Source: Hydrogenophaga sp. SL48
GTDB lineage: Bacteria; Pseudomonadota; Gammaproteobacteria; Burkholderiales; Burkholderiaceae_C
Assembly (NCBI RefSeq): GCF_021729865.1
Contig: NZ_CP063400.1
Span: forward strand, 3,038,001 to 3,102,000
Length of the DNA: 64,000 nt
Reading direction: 5' to 3'
Under the pieces are notes generated by a model. The model searched no databases and was not told the DNA's origin. It saw only the letters and a list, made by a program, of their open reading frames with translations. Position numbers and translations under genes: made by a program. This document shows, in pieces, positions 41,357-50,279 of the stretch. How positions within the stretch are numbered: position 1 is the stretch's first letter; every line of letters begins with the position of its first letter.

Positions 41357-42700
41357 TTAACGCGCGCCCACGACCACCGTCGCCATCCGGTCCGGCTGCA
41401 GCACGCGGGCAAATGCCCGGCGGATGTCGGCCACGGTCACCGCCTGGACGCGCGCGGTCCAGGTGTCCAGGTAGTCCAGCGGCAGACCGTTCCAGGCGAT
41501 GTTGGCCACGTTGTCCAGCAGCTTGCGGTTGCTGTCGATGCGCAACGCAAAACCGTTGATGAGGTAGTCCTTGGCGGCCTGCAGTTCGGTGTCGGTCGGC
41601 CCTTCGTCGACGAAACGCTTCACCACCTCGCGGGCCACCCCCAGCGCCTGTTCGGCCTGGTCGGGGCGCGTGGTCAACCCGACCTGAAAGGCGCCCCCGT
41701 GCAGGCCAGGCGAAAAGTAGCTGTAGGCGCTGTAGCTCAAGCCCCGCTTCTCGCGCACCTCGGTCGTCAGGCGCGAGACGAAACCGCCACCACCCAGGAT
41801 GTAGTTGCCCACAAACAGCGGGAAGAAGTCGGGATCGTTGCGGCGGTGGCCGGGTTGTCCGACCAGCACCTGGGCCTGTGCGGCGTCGAAGGGCAGCCGC
41901 CGCTCCACGGCTTGCGCCAACGGCACCACCGGCGTCACCCTGGACAGCGGTTCGCAGCCGTGCGGCGCGAGTGCCGCCATGAAGCGGTCCACGATGCGCT
42001 CGGCGGTGGCGCGGTCGATGGCGCCAACCAGGCTGACCTGCGCCCGGCAGGCGGCGGCATGGCGCCGGTAGAAGGACCGCATGTCGTCCACCGTGATGGC
42101 GCCCAAGGTGGCTGCGGTGACCTCGCGCCCGTAAGGATGATCCCGGTACACCGCCTGTGCAAAAGCGCGGCCGGCGTGCGTGCCCGGCCGTGTTTCGGCC
42201 TCCTTCATCGAGGACAGCCAACGCTGGCGTTCGCGCTGCCAGATCGCATCGGGCCAGGCGGGCGCAGCCAGTTGCCGGGCGGCCAGTGCCACCGCACGCT
42301 CCAGCAGGTCGGGCTCGGTCAGGGTGCGCAGTGACACGCTGAACCGGTCTCCGCCAGCCTGCGTGCCCATCTGGGCGCCCAGGTCCACCCAGGCCTCGCT
42401 CAGCTGGTTCTCGTCGAGCGCGGGCTGGCCCTGGTGCGCCGCCACACCGGCGGACATCAGCGACGCCGTGGCACTGGCCAGGCCGGCCTGGGCCGCCGGG
42501 TCGCGCAGGGACCCGCCGTCCATGTCGATCTGCACGTCGAGCATGGGGATCGCGGGGCTGGCCACGAGGTAGACCCGGGCACCGCTGGCGTGTGTCCAGT
42601 GCTGGATGGGAATGGCCGCCTGCGCGGACATCGCCATAGCGAGCCCCCCGACGATCACAAGAAACCAGCGAACGCTGGCCGCAAGAGAGGTGTGCAACAT
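41357..42700 (-). CDS. M16-family peptidase-like protein lacking the zinc motif
   Basis: This 447-residue protein has a signal peptide (hydrophobic about 9-28, AQA cleavage). It shows the M16 fold, including 'DMDGGSLRDPAAQAGLASATASLM' where active members carry HxxEH; that motif is absent here. The second half has 'VGNYILGGGGFVSRLTTEVREKRGLSYSAYSYF', the substrate-closing R/Y motif. It probably forms a heterodimer with the active partner encoded just upstream. The ATG at 42700 has a GAAAGTGA ribosome-binding site; a TTG at 42712 overlapping the upstream stop is an alternative. Confidence 0.88.
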   Translation of the reverse strand: MLHTSLAASVRWFLVIVGGLAMAMSAQAAIPIQHWTHASGARVYLVASPAIPMLDVQIDMDGGSLRDPAAQAGLASATASLMSAGVAAHQGQPALDENQLSEAWVDLGAQMGTQAGGDRFSVSLRTLTEPDLLERAVALAARQLAAPAWPDAIWQRERQRWLSSMKEAETRPGTHAGRAFAQAVYRDHPYGREVTAATLGAITVDDMRSFYRRHAAACRAQVSLVGAIDRATAERIVDRFMAALAPHGCEPLSRVTPVVPLAQAVERRLPFDAAQAQVLVGQPGHRRNDPDFFPLFVGNYILGGGGFVSRLTTEVREKRGLSYSAYSYFSPGLHGGAFQVGLTTRPDQAEQALGVAREVVKRFVDEGPTDTELQAAKDYLINGFALRIDSNRKLLDNVANIAWNGLPLDYLDTWTARVQAVTVADIRRAFARVLQPDRMATVVVGAR

Positions 42701-42708
42701 GGTCACTT

Positions 42709-44145
42709 TCAATGCCGTCCCAACACCGGGCGCGGGCCGACGGGTGCCGCGGGCGCGCGGCGCGTGGGATCGGGCACGAGCACCGCCGTGCTCAGGCGGT
42801 CGTCCGAAAAGTGGCGCTGGGCCACAGAGCGCACCTGCTCGGCCGTGACCGCGCGCAGCTGCGCCATCAGGCGTTCACCGCTCTGGATGTCCAGGCCGTT
42901 GACCCAGTAGGTGCCGAGCTCCTGCGCCTGGTTGACGACCGAGTCGAGCTTGTAGATCTCACCGGCCGCCCACTGGGTCTTGACCCGCCGCAGCTCGGTG
43001 TCGCTGATGCCGTCGCGGGCCACGCGCGCCACCTCGGCCTGCAGGGCCTGGATCGCCGTATCGGCGCTCACGCCCGCCGCGGGCACGGCGGTGAGCGAGA
43101 ACTGCGCCGGGCCGCGCACCAGCAGGCCGTACGACGCGCTGGCGCTGTCGGCCACGCGCGGTCCCTTTTCGCCCTGCACCAGGGCCCGGTCCATCCGTGC
43201 GCCGCTGTACCCGTCGAGCACGGCGGACAGCACCGCCAGCGCCAACGCGTCCTGGCTCGCCGGGTCCTGCGCCAGCGGGTCCCGCAGGCCGGGCACCGGG
43301 TACGCCAGCGCGACCAGCGCCTGCTCGGTCGCCGCGCGGTACTCCATGCGGCGCGGCCCCTGTTGCTCGGGCTCCAGGCGCGGCTTGCGCGACGGCACCG
43401 GGCGGGCGGCGATGCCCCCGTAGATCGCCTCGGCCAGGGCACGCACCTGCGCCACGTCCACGTCGCCCACGATCACCACCGCCGCGTTGCCGGGCACGTA
43501 CCAGCGCTGGTGGAAGTCGCGCACATCCTGCGGCGTCATCGCGTCGAGGTCGCTCATCCAGCCGATCACCGGCCGCCGGTAAGGGCTGGCCAGGTAGGAC
43601 ATGGCGTTGAAAGCCTCGAACATGCGGCCACGCGGCGACTCCTCGGTGCGCTGCCGCCGCTCTTCCTTGATGACCTCGATCTCGCGTTTGAACTCGTCGT
43701 CTTCCCAGCGGTTGTGGGCAAAACGGTCGGCCTCCAGGCGCATCACCGCCTCCAGGTGCTGGGCCGGCACCTGCTGGTGATAGGCCGTGTTGTCGCGGCT
43801 GGTGAAGGCGTTCTCGCGCCCGCCCAGCGCGGCCACCCGGCGCGAAAACTCGCCGGGCTTCAGGCTGGGCGTGCCCTTGAACATCATGTGCTCCAGTGCG
43901 TGGGCCACGCCCGAGGTACCGTCCACCTCGTCCATGGACCCCACGCGCACCCACAGCATGTGCACCACCGTCGGTGCACGCCGGTCGGGCTTGACGATCA
44001 AGGTCATGCCGTTGGACAGCGTGAAGGATTGCGCCGGCTCTGCGGCGGGCGCCGCCACCGCCGGGCCCCACCCCATCCAGGCAGCCATGCCAACGATCCA
44101 AACAGCACGGAACCAGGTCGAGAGGGTGGGCAAGAGGCGTTTCAT
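42709..44145 (-). CDS. M16-family zinc peptidase (catalytic subunit)
   Basis: This 478-residue exported protein has a signal peptide (about 1-31) and the inverted zinc motif HALEH in 'SGVAHALEHMMFKGTPS', followed by a downstream Glu in 'LEAVMRLEADR'. It is likely a periplasmic peptidase of the PqqL/processing-peptidase type, substrate unknown. Its partner gene without the motif follows directly. It is divergent from ftsY with only 29 bp between the starts. The long frame upstream of 44145 is a shadow of ftsY. Confidence 0.9.
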   Translation of the reverse strand: MKRLLPTLSTWFRAVWIVGMAAWMGWGPAVAAPAAEPAQSFTLSNGMTLIVKPDRRAPTVVHMLWVRVGSMDEVDGTSGVAHALEHMMFKGTPSLKPGEFSRRVAALGGRENAFTSRDNTAYHQQVPAQHLEAVMRLEADRFAHNRWEDDEFKREIEVIKEERRQRTEESPRGRMFEAFNAMSYLASPYRRPVIGWMSDLDAMTPQDVRDFHQRWYVPGNAAVVIVGDVDVAQVRALAEAIYGGIAARPVPSRKPRLEPEQQGPRRMEYRAATEQALVALAYPVPGLRDPLAQDPASQDALALAVLSAVLDGYSGARMDRALVQGEKGPRVADSASASYGLLVRGPAQFSLTAVPAAGVSADTAIQALQAEVARVARDGISDTELRRVKTQWAAGEIYKLDSVVNQAQELGTYWVNGLDIQSGERLMAQLRAVTAEQVRSVAQRHFSDDRLSTAVLVPDPTRRAPAAPVGPRPVLGRH

Positions 44146-44174
44146 AGAATGTGGTGGACTCCAAAGATTGAAAC

Positions 44175-45197
44175 ATGTTCTCGTTCTTCCGAAAAAAATC
44201 CCCCGCGCCCGCCCCCACCGCCGCACCCGCCTCTGCGCCCGCAGCACCTGTCGCCGCCCCGGTGGCGGCGCCTGCGGCGCCCGAGCCGGTCGCGGCACCG
44301 CGCAAAGGCTGGCTCGACAAGCTCAAGGCCGGCCTGCGCAAGACCGGCTCCAGCATCGCCACCGTCTTCACCGGCACGCAGATCGACGACGCACTGTATG
44401 AAGAGCTGGAAACCGCGCTGCTGATGGCCGACACCGGCGTCAAGGCGACCGAGCACCTGCTGGCCGATCTGAAGCGCCGCGTGAAAGAGAGCAAGACCAC
44501 CGACCCGGCCGCCGTGAAAGGCCTGCTGGCCGAGGCCATTGCCGACCTGCTGGCGCCGCTGCAGAAACCACTGGTGATCGGCGAACACAAGCCCACGGTG
44601 ATCATGGTCGCGGGCGTCAACGGCGCGGGCAAGACCACGTCCATCGGCAAGCTCACGCGCCACCTGGCCAACGAAGGCGCCACGGTGCTGCTGGCCGCGG
44701 CCGACACCTTCCGGGCCGCCGCGCGCGAGCAGCTCGCCGTCTGGGCCGACCGCAACACGGTGGAAATCATCACGCAGGAAGGCGGCGACCCGGCCGCCGT
44801 GAGCTTTGACGCGGTCAGCGCCGGCAAGGCTCGCGGCAAGGACGTGGTGCTGGTGGACACGGCGGGCCGCCTGCCGACCCAGCTGCACCTGATGGAAGAA
44901 CTGAAGAAGATCAAGCGCGTGGTGCAGAAGGCCGATGGCACGGCGCCGCACGAGGTGCTGCTGGTGATCGATGGCAACACCGGGCAGAACGCGCTGATGC
45001 AGGTGAAGGCGTTTGACGAGGCGCTGGGCCTGACCGGCCTGATCATCACCAAGCTCGACGGCACGGCCAAGGGCGGCGTGATTTGCGCGATCGCGCGCGA
45101 AAAGCCCGTGCCGATCTATTTCATCGGCGTCGGCGAAAAGCTGGAAGACCTGGAAACCTTCGACGCGAAGGAATTCGCGCAAGCGCTGTTGAGTTGA
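44175..45197 (+). CDS. ftsY: Signal recognition particle receptor FtsY
   Basis: FtsY targets SRP-ribosome complexes to the membrane. The 340-residue protein has an Ala/Pro-rich low-complexity N-terminus (about 8-45) in place of a long acidic domain, the N domain, then the GTPase G domain: 'GVNGAGKTTSIGKL' (G1), 'AADTFRAAAREQL', 'DTAGRLPTQ' (G3), 'TKLDGTAKGG' (G4) and 'IYFIGVGEKLEDLETF'. It is divergent from the M16 pair. ftsE/ftsX/rsmD-type neighbours are not directly downstream. Confidence 0.96.
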   Translation: MFSFFRKKSPAPAPTAAPASAPAAPVAAPVAAPAAPEPVAAPRKGWLDKLKAGLRKTGSSIATVFTGTQIDDALYEELETALLMADTGVKATEHLLADLKRRVKESKTTDPAAVKGLLAEAIADLLAPLQKPLVIGEHKPTVIMVAGVNGAGKTTSIGKLTRHLANEGATVLLAAADTFRAAAREQLAVWADRNTVEIITQEGGDPAAVSFDAVSAGKARGKDVVLVDTAGRLPTQLHLMEELKKIKRVVQKADGTAPHEVLLVIDGNTGQNALMQVKAFDEALGLTGLIITKLDGTAKGGVICAIAREKPVPIYFIGVGEKLEDLETFDAKEFAQALLS

Positions 45198-45214
45198 ACT
45201 GAACTCCGCCGCGC

Positions 45215-45382
45215 TCAAGAGGCGCTGTCGTCATCGGCGCCGTAGTGACGCCACTGTTTCATGGCGTTGCGCATGGTCAGCACCTGGCGCTCAAACAGCG
45301 GGCAGGCCGCGCAGATGGCCATGTGCATGCGCAGCGCCAGCTGCTCGGCCAAGGGCAGCTCGCGGTCTTCCCTGCTCGGGGT
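45215..45382 (-). pseudogene. Remnant of zinc-finger anti-sigma factor
   Basis: The frame ending at 45215 encodes the C-terminal part of a short zinc-finger anti-sigma protein (DRELPLAEQLALRMHM, then HxxxCxxC in HMAICAAC). In this family these residues are normally preceded by about 15-20 residues with the first zinc ligands and a start codon. Here that part is missing: upstream sequence in this frame is shadow of the sigma gene. The junction is near 45382. The start coordinate of the remnant is approximate. Confidence 0.7.
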
Positions 45383-45725
45383 TGCCCCAGTCGGCCGGCT
45401 TTTCCGCGAAGTGCCCATCGGAGTTGAACGCCATGTGCTCCAGCGGGTCCGCATTGTCATCGTCCGACCCGTTGTCCAGCGTCACCTCGCGCTGTCGGCG
45501 GCGTATCGAGTCGATGATCTTGTGTTTGAGGATGCCGACCAGCCAGGTCTTGAGCTGGGAGCGAGCCTCGAAGGCTTGCGGTTTGGCCAGCGCGGCGATG
45601 AGGGTTTCCGACACCGCGTCTTCGGCCCAGGCGTCGTTGCGCAGCTGCAGGCGCGCAAAACGCATGAGATAGCTGCGCAGGTCAACCAGTTGCTGCTCGA
45701 AGTCGGAGGGGGTCTGCGGGGGCAT
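45291..45725 (-). pseudogene. Truncated ECF sigma factor (region 2 only)
   Basis: From the ATG at 45725 the frame encodes a normal ECF sigma region 2 ('LRSYLMRFARLQLRNDAWAE' then 'DAVSETLIAAL', 'TWLVGILKHKIIDSIRRRQRE') and the usual linker to 'ADWGNPEQ'. At about 45382 it runs directly into the anti-sigma coding sequence in the wrong frame and stops at 45291 (144 codons). Region 4, which reads the -35 element, is missing. The gene is divergent from the bufferin-type operon, where intact relatives encode a sigma/anti-sigma pair. It is likely nonfunctional, or an assembly deletion. Confidence 0.8.
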
Positions 45726-45750
45726 GGTGGGTGGGATGTCGCCCGCAAGT

Positions 45751-45775
45751 GTAAGAAGTGGAGAAACGGGGCGAC
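45751..45775 (+). promoter_or_regulatory. ECF-type promoter upstream of the thioredoxin-like gene
   Basis: GTAAGAAG (45751-45758), 13 bp and CGAC (45772-45775) match exactly the arrangement at 46356-46380. The -10 lies 26 bp before the ATG. The GTAA...CGA form resembles ECF promoters such as the Caulobacter SigF class that controls bufferin genes (recalled, not checked). Confidence 0.65.
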
Positions 45776-45801
45776 AAAAGTTTCTCATCGGAGAAACCCC
45801 T

Positions 45802-46329
45802 ATGTCGCACCCGCACCCACCCCCGGCCATGTCCACCCGTCGGCATTTCATGCTCATGACGCTGCTTGCCCACTCGAGTCAGCTTCTGGCCGCCCCTCCT
45901 GACACCACCGGCGTCCCCTCGCTGGAGGGCACTGACCTGAGCGGCCAGCGCCTGCGCCTTGCCGGTCTTCGCGGGCGGGTCGTGCTGGTGTTCTATTGGT
46001 CCACCGGCTGCTCGGTATGCCGCGACAAGATGCGTGAGTTGCGCGCCAACCTCACAGGCTGGAAGGCCCAGCCGTTCACGCTGCTGGGCGTGAACATGGA
46101 CGCGCGGCAGCAAGACTTCACAGACTATGAACGGCTGGTCCAGCAGACCGTGCCTGCCACACAACAGTTCGCTTCGTTGTGGGCGGGCGCACCCGGTTTC
46201 TTCGACAGCATGGGCCGCCCCGAGCAGCTGCCCAGCGCCTGTCTGATCGACAAGCGGGGCCGGTTGGTGGAGCGCTACAGCGGACGCATTCCACCCGAAG
46301 CCTGGGACCGCATTGCCGAGCTTCTGTGA
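45802..46329 (+). CDS. Exported thioredoxin-like (TlpA/redoxin) protein
   Basis: This 175-residue protein starts at the ATG at 45802, where GGAG sits 8 bp upstream. Residues about 10-30 form a signal with a twin-arginine-like STRRHFM. The mature part is a TlpA-type thioredoxin fold: 'GQRLRLAGLRGRVVLVFYW' and the redox motif STGCSVCRDK (CxxC, C-S-V-C). It is probably a periplasmic thiol-disulfide protein. It stands between the sigma remnant and the bufA-like gene, under the same promoter motif, so it may keep the bufferin cysteines or the copper site reduced. Confidence 0.85.
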   Translation: MSHPHPPPAMSTRRHFMLMTLLAHSSQLLAAPPDTTGVPSLEGTDLSGQRLRLAGLRGRVVLVFYWSTGCSVCRDKMRELRANLTGWKAQPFTLLGVNMDARQQDFTDYERLVQQTVPATQQFASLWAGAPGFFDSMGRPEQLPSACLIDKRGRLVERYSGRIPPEAWDRIAELL

Positions 46330-46355
46330 GGAAAGCGATTTTTTGATCACCCGAT

Positions 46356-46380
46356 GTAAGAAGACCCGATGCACCGCGAC
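46356..46380 (+). promoter_or_regulatory. ECF-type promoter upstream of the bufferin operon
   Basis: GTAAGAAG (46356-46363), 13 bp and CGAC (46377-46380) are identical in both half-motifs and spacing to the site at 45751. The distance to the bufA-like ATG is 72 bp. Confidence 0.65.
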
Positions 46381-46452
46381 TCAACTTCAACCGGCCAGAC
46401 GCTTCATCAAGTCAACCGGTTGAACCCACCCTCAACCCTCAGGAGTCACACC

Positions 46453-46734
46453 ATGAACCAACGCACCATGATCGCCGCCGCCGCCACCTCGCTGATGTCC
46501 CTCGCCCTGCTGTCTTCGCCCGCGCTGGCGCAGGACGCCGCCAAGGAAAAATGCTTCGGCATCGCCAAGGCCGGCCAGAACGACTGCGCCAACCTCTCGG
46601 GCTCGCATTCGTGTGCCGGCCAGGCCAAGGTGGACAACGACAAGGGCGAGTGGAAATACGTCGCCGCCGGCACCTGCAAGAGCATGAACGGCATGAGCAT
46701 GGACGAAGCCAAGATGGGCATGAAGAAGTCCTGA
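46453..46734 (+). CDS. bufA1: Bufferin-type RiPP precursor (DUF2282, BufA1-like)
   Basis: This 93-residue exported peptide starts at the ATG at 46453, after AGGAG. The signal peptide spans about 1-26 (PALA-Q cleavage). The mature part has four cysteines, Cys34, Cys45, Cys54 and Cys75, in EKCFG, NDCAN, HSCAG and GTCKS, followed by a Met-rich tail ([17 protein letters not shown]). In characterised bufferins a DUF692 MNIO enzyme with a DUF2063 partner modifies core cysteines, and the product binds copper in the periplasm. Both enzyme genes follow directly. The Met-rich tail also fits copper binding. Confidence 0.88.
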   Translation: MNQRTMIAAAATSLMSLALLSSPALAQDAAKEKCFGIAKAGQNDCANLSGSHSCAGQAKVDNDKGEWKYVAAGTCKSMNGMSMDEAKMGMKKS

Positions 46735-46771
46735 TCCGCGCCGCATTTCTCGCCTGAGAAAGTCCGCCACC

Positions 46772-47659
46772 ATGACCGCCCCCGCTCACGGGCACCCACC
46801 CTCAGCGCCCGAGGTGGGCATCGGTTGGCGGCACCCGCATCACGCGGCGCTGCTGGAGCAGCAGCCTGCCCTGGGCTTCATCGAAGTCCATTCCGAGAAC
46901 TTCTTCGCACCCGGTGGCGCCGCGCTCGCGGTGCTGCGCGAAGGCCGCAAACACTACCCGGTCAGCCTGCACGGCGTGGGCCTGTCGCTGGGCTCGGCCG
47001 TCGGCGTCGACGCCTGGCACCTTGACCAGCTGGCCCGCCTGGTGCAGACCATCGACCCCGTGCGCGTGAGCGACCACGCCAGCTTCGCACGCGGCCCGAG
47101 CGACCACGCGGCCGACCTGCTGCCCGTGCCCATGAGCCACGAGGCGCTCGACGCCATGTGCGCCAACGTGAACCGCGTGCAGGACCGCCTGCATCGCCCC
47201 ATCGCGGTGGAAAACCTCTCGGCTTATGTGCAGTGGCGCGATGCAGACATGGACGAACCGGATTTCCTCAACACGCTCGCGCAGCGCACCGGCTGCCAGC
47301 TGCTGGTGGACGTGAACAACCTCTATGTGAACGCGCTCAACGCGCAGCTGCGCGGCGAAACCGGTGACCCGCTGGACCACTGCCGGCGCTGGCTCGACGC
47401 CATCGCCCCCGCCCACGTGGCCGAGCTGCACCTCGCCGGCCATGTGCACTGCGGCGACATCGTGATCGACGACCACGGCAGCCGCGTGGTGGATGCCGTC
47501 TGGGCGCTTTACCGCCACGCGGTGCAGCGCTTCGGCGCGGTGCCGACGCTGATCGAATGGGACACCGATGTGCCCGGGCTGGACGTGTTGCTCGATGAAG
47601 CCTCGCGCGCACGCGCGGCCGCCCGGCGGGCCCTGACACCACTGGAGCTGGTGACATGA
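46772..47659 (+). CDS. bufB: DUF692 multinuclear nonheme iron oxidase (BufB-like)
   Basis: This 295-residue TIM-barrel enzyme is of the MNIO (DUF692) family, which modifies cysteines in RiPP precursors using two or three iron ions. Conserved metal-site segments are present: 'GWRHPHH', '[11 protein letters not shown]', '[11 protein letters not shown]', 'SDHASF', 'AVENLSAY', '[12 protein letters not shown]', 'VAELHLAGH', 'DDHGSRV' and '[10 protein letters not shown]'. It is cytosolic and acts before export of the precursor. It lies 37 bp after bufA1 and overlaps bufC by 4 bp. Confidence 0.92.
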   Translation: MTAPAHGHPPSAPEVGIGWRHPHHAALLEQQPALGFIEVHSENFFAPGGAALAVLREGRKHYPVSLHGVGLSLGSAVGVDAWHLDQLARLVQTIDPVRVSDHASFARGPSDHAADLLPVPMSHEALDAMCANVNRVQDRLHRPIAVENLSAYVQWRDADMDEPDFLNTLAQRTGCQLLVDVNNLYVNALNAQLRGETGDPLDHCRRWLDAIAPAHVAELHLAGHVHCGDIVIDDHGSRVVDAVWALYRHAVQRFGAVPTLIEWDTDVPGLDVLLDEASRARAAARRALTPLELVT

Positions 47660-48522
47660 ACGCACAGCCCCTGTCATCGCTGGCGCAACAGCAGCAGGCC
47701 CTGTTGCAGGCGCTGTTTGTGCGCCCTGGCACGGCAGACGCCGACACCGCTGAACAGCAGCTGTGGGGCCTGCTCGGCGCGCACCACCCGCAAACCGCCC
47801 GCGGCCTCGCCGCCTACCGCGCCAACGGCCATGCCCTCGCCGAACGTTCGCTGCTCGCGGCCTACCCGGTCATCGCGGCGCTGATCGGCGGTGACAACTT
47901 CGCGCTGCTGGCGCGCGACCTGTGGCACCACCACCCGCCGCATTGCGGCGACCTGGCGCAGTGGGGCGATGCCCTGCCCGGCTTTCTGCAGACCAATCAA
48001 CAGCTCGCCGATGCGCCCTACCTGAGCGATGTGGCAGACGCCGAATGGGCGCTGCACCGCGCCGCAGGCTCGCCCGATGCCGAACCCGATCTGCCCAGCT
48101 TCGCGCGCCTGGGGCAGGAAGACCCTCAGGGGCTGGCGCTCACGCTCGCGCCCGGCACCGCCGTGATCACCAGCCCCCACCCCGTGGCCAGCCTGATCAC
48201 CGCGCACCTGCATGGAACGCCCAGCCTGGCCGAGGCGGCACAGCGCCTGCGCAATGGCCGGGGCGAACACGCCCTGGTGTGGCGCCAGGGCCTGCGCCCG
48301 CGCATCACCGGCATCTCGCCGACCTCGGCGGCCCTGGTGCAAGCCCTGCTGAGCGGCGCCGATCTGCCTCAGTCGCTCGACGCGGCCTGCGCCGACACCG
48401 ATCCGGCCGAGGCATTCGACTTCTCCGCCTGGCTCACCGCCGCCGTGACCGATGGACTGGTCATCGGCGTGCACAGCCTGGCCCATCCGAACCCCAACAC
48501 CCCCACGGAGACCACCCCATGA
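47656..48522 (+). CDS. bufC: DUF2063 RiPP-recognition partner protein (BufC-like)
   Basis: The N-terminal half of this 288-residue protein is a DUF2063 domain: '[22 protein letters not shown]' and '[46 protein letters not shown]'. The C-terminal half is less conserved and rich in Ala. DUF2063 proteins bind the precursor and deliver it to the DUF692 enzyme. It is coupled to bufB and to the DoxX gene by overlapping stop/start codons. Confidence 0.88.
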   Translation: MNAQPLSSLAQQQQALLQALFVRPGTADADTAEQQLWGLLGAHHPQTARGLAAYRANGHALAERSLLAAYPVIAALIGGDNFALLARDLWHHHPPHCGDLAQWGDALPGFLQTNQQLADAPYLSDVADAEWALHRAAGSPDAEPDLPSFARLGQEDPQGLALTLAPGTAVITSPHPVASLITAHLHGTPSLAEAAQRLRNGRGEHALVWRQGLRPRITGISPTSAALVQALLSGADLPQSLDAACADTDPAEAFDFSAWLTAAVTDGLVIGVHSLAHPNPNTPTETTP

Positions 48523-49016
48523 TCACCCCCTTGCTGCAGAGCGGCCTCACCGTCTGGCGCACCCTCACCGCGACCCTCGACAGCGCCCGCCCGCTGGCCG
48601 CGCTGACTGCCCGCGCTTACATGGCCCAGGTGTTTTTCCTCTCGGGCCTGACCAAGGTCCGCGACTGGGACACCACCCTGCTGCTGTTCACCGAGGAGTA
48701 CAAGGTGCCCCTGCTGTCGCCCGAGGTTGCGGCCGTCATGGGCACGGCGGGTGAACTGGTGTTGCCGGTGCTGCTGCTGTTCGGTCTGGCCGGCCGTTTT
48801 GCGGCGCTGGGTTTGAGCGTGGTCAACGTGATGGCCGTGCTCAGCCTGAGCGAGATCGCGCCCGCCGCCCTGCAGCAGCACATCACCTGGGGGGTGTTGC
48901 TCGCCGCGCTGGCGCTCTACGGCGTGGGCAAGTGGTCGGTCGACGGCGCCTGGCTCCAACCGCGTCTGGACCGCTGGCTGACCCCGCGCGACGCCCGGTC
49001 CCTGTCGATGAATTAA
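48519..49016 (+). CDS. DoxX family membrane protein (BufD-like)
   Basis: This 165-residue inner-membrane protein has four hydrophobic helices and the DoxX N-terminal pattern 'ALTARAYMAQVFFLSGLTKVRDW', followed by 'GTAGELVLPVLLLFGLAGRFAALGL'. DoxX proteins regularly close bufferin operons; the proposed role is in redox or quinone chemistry at the membrane, not proven. The ATG overlaps the bufC stop. Confidence 0.87.
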   Translation: MITPLLQSGLTVWRTLTATLDSARPLAALTARAYMAQVFFLSGLTKVRDWDTTLLLFTEEYKVPLLSPEVAAVMGTAGELVLPVLLLFGLAGRFAALGLSVVNVMAVLSLSEIAPAALQQHITWGVLLAALALYGVGKWSVDGAWLQPRLDRWLTPRDARSLSMN

Positions 49017-49046
49017 GCTCACGCACCCCTTGCTGGAGACCGCCCC

Positions 49047-50276
49047 TTGACGACCCCTGCCCCCACCCTCGCGCTCACCCGCCGCCACCTCCTGCTCGCT
49101 GCCGGTGCCGCCACCGGCAGCGCCCTGCCACCCGCCTGGGCGCAGACCGCCGCGCCCGCCTGGACCGACATCGAAAAGGCCGCGCGCGGCCAGACCGTGT
49201 ACTTCAACGCCTGGGCCGGCAGCGAGCAGATCAACGCCTACATCCAGTGGGCCGCGGGAGAGCTCCTGGCCACGCACGGCGTGAAGCTGGAGCACGTGAA
49301 GGTCAGCGACGCGGCCGATGTGGTCAAGCGCGTGCGCGCCGAAAAGGCCGCGGGCCGAAAGGCCGGTGAAGGCACGGTGGACCTGATCTGGATCAACGGC
49401 GAGAACTTCGCCGCGATGAAGCGCGACGGCCTGCTGGGCGCGCCGTTCACCCAGACCCTGCCGAACTTCGCCTATGTGGACACCACCGGCAAGCCCACCA
49501 CGCTGAACGATTTTTCCGTGCCCACCGACGGGCTGGAGTCGCCCTGGGGCATGGCCCAGCTCACCTTCTTTGCCGACAGCCAGCGCCTGCCTCAGCCGCC
49601 TCAAAGCACCGCCGAACTGCTGGCCCTGGCCCGCAAGCAGCCCGGTCGCATCAGCTACCCGCGCCCGCCTGCGTTCCACGGCACCACCTTCATCAAGCAG
49701 GTGCTGCTGGAACACACGCGCGACGCTGCAGCGCTGGCCCGCCCGTTCACCCCCGAGGCCTTTGCCGGCGTGACCGCGCCGCTCTGGGCCTACCTCGATG
49801 CGCTGCACCCCCACCTGTGGCGTGGCGGCAAGCAGTTCCCGGCCAACGCCGGCGCCATCCGCCAGATGGTGAGCGACGGCGAGTTGCTGATCGCCCTGAC
49901 CTTCAACCCCAACGACGCGGCCAACGAGATCGTGGCCAAACGCCTGCCCGCCACCACCACCAGCTGGCAGTTCGCCAAAGGCACCGTGGGCAACACGCAC
50001 TTCGTCGCCATCCCCTACAACGCCCAGGCCCGCGCCGGCGCCATGGTGGTGGCCAACTTCCTGCTCTCTCCCAAGGCGCAGGCGCGCAAGGCCGACATTG
50101 CTCATTGGGGCGACCCCACGGTGCTGGACCTCGCCAGGCTGCCCGCGGCCGAGCGCGCGGCATTCGCCGCTGCGCCGCTGCCCGGCCAGGTGAAGCAGAC
50201 CGCGCCTGCGCTGCCCGAACCGCATGCTTCGTGGGTGGAGCCTCTGGAAAAGGAATGGACCCGCCGGTATTCATGA
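49047..50276 (+). CDS. ynjB: YnjB-like ABC transporter substrate-binding protein
   Basis: This 409-residue periplasmic protein has a TTG start after a GGAGA ribosome-binding site and a Tat-like signal (TRRHLLLAAGAATG). The mature sequence has 'GQTVYFNAWAGSEQINAYIQWAA', 'DLIWINGENFAAMK' and 'PWGMAQLTFFADS', matching the YnjB (COG4134) group. The substrate is unknown in E. coli and here. Permease, ATPase and YnjF genes follow in E. coli order, without ynjA or ynjE. A hairpin repeat lies in the 127-bp gap before ynjC. Confidence 0.88.
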   Translation: MTTPAPTLALTRRHLLLAAGAATGSALPPAWAQTAAPAWTDIEKAARGQTVYFNAWAGSEQINAYIQWAAGELLATHGVKLEHVKVSDAADVVKRVRAEKAAGRKAGEGTVDLIWINGENFAAMKRDGLLGAPFTQTLPNFAYVDTTGKPTTLNDFSVPTDGLESPWGMAQLTFFADSQRLPQPPQSTAELLALARKQPGRISYPRPPAFHGTTFIKQVLLEHTRDAAALARPFTPEAFAGVTAPLWAYLDALHPHLWRGGKQFPANAGAIRQMVSDGELLIALTFNPNDAANEIVAKRLPATTTSWQFAKGTVGNTHFVAIPYNAQARAGAMVVANFLLSPKAQARKADIAHWGDPTVLDLARLPAAERAAFAAAPLPGQVKQTAPALPEPHASWVEPLEKEWTRRYS

Positions 50277-50279
50277 GGC

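Noticed and set aside
42901..45070. 703-codon minus-strand frame spanning ftsY and the M16 gene
   Set aside because: It is antisense to ftsY and out of frame with the M16 peptidase; both real genes have complete motifs.
45383..45460. 81-residue intact anti-sigma protein starting at 45460
   Set aside because: The first about 26 residues of that frame are the out-of-frame sigma sequence; only the part from about 45382 down resembles the anti-sigma family.
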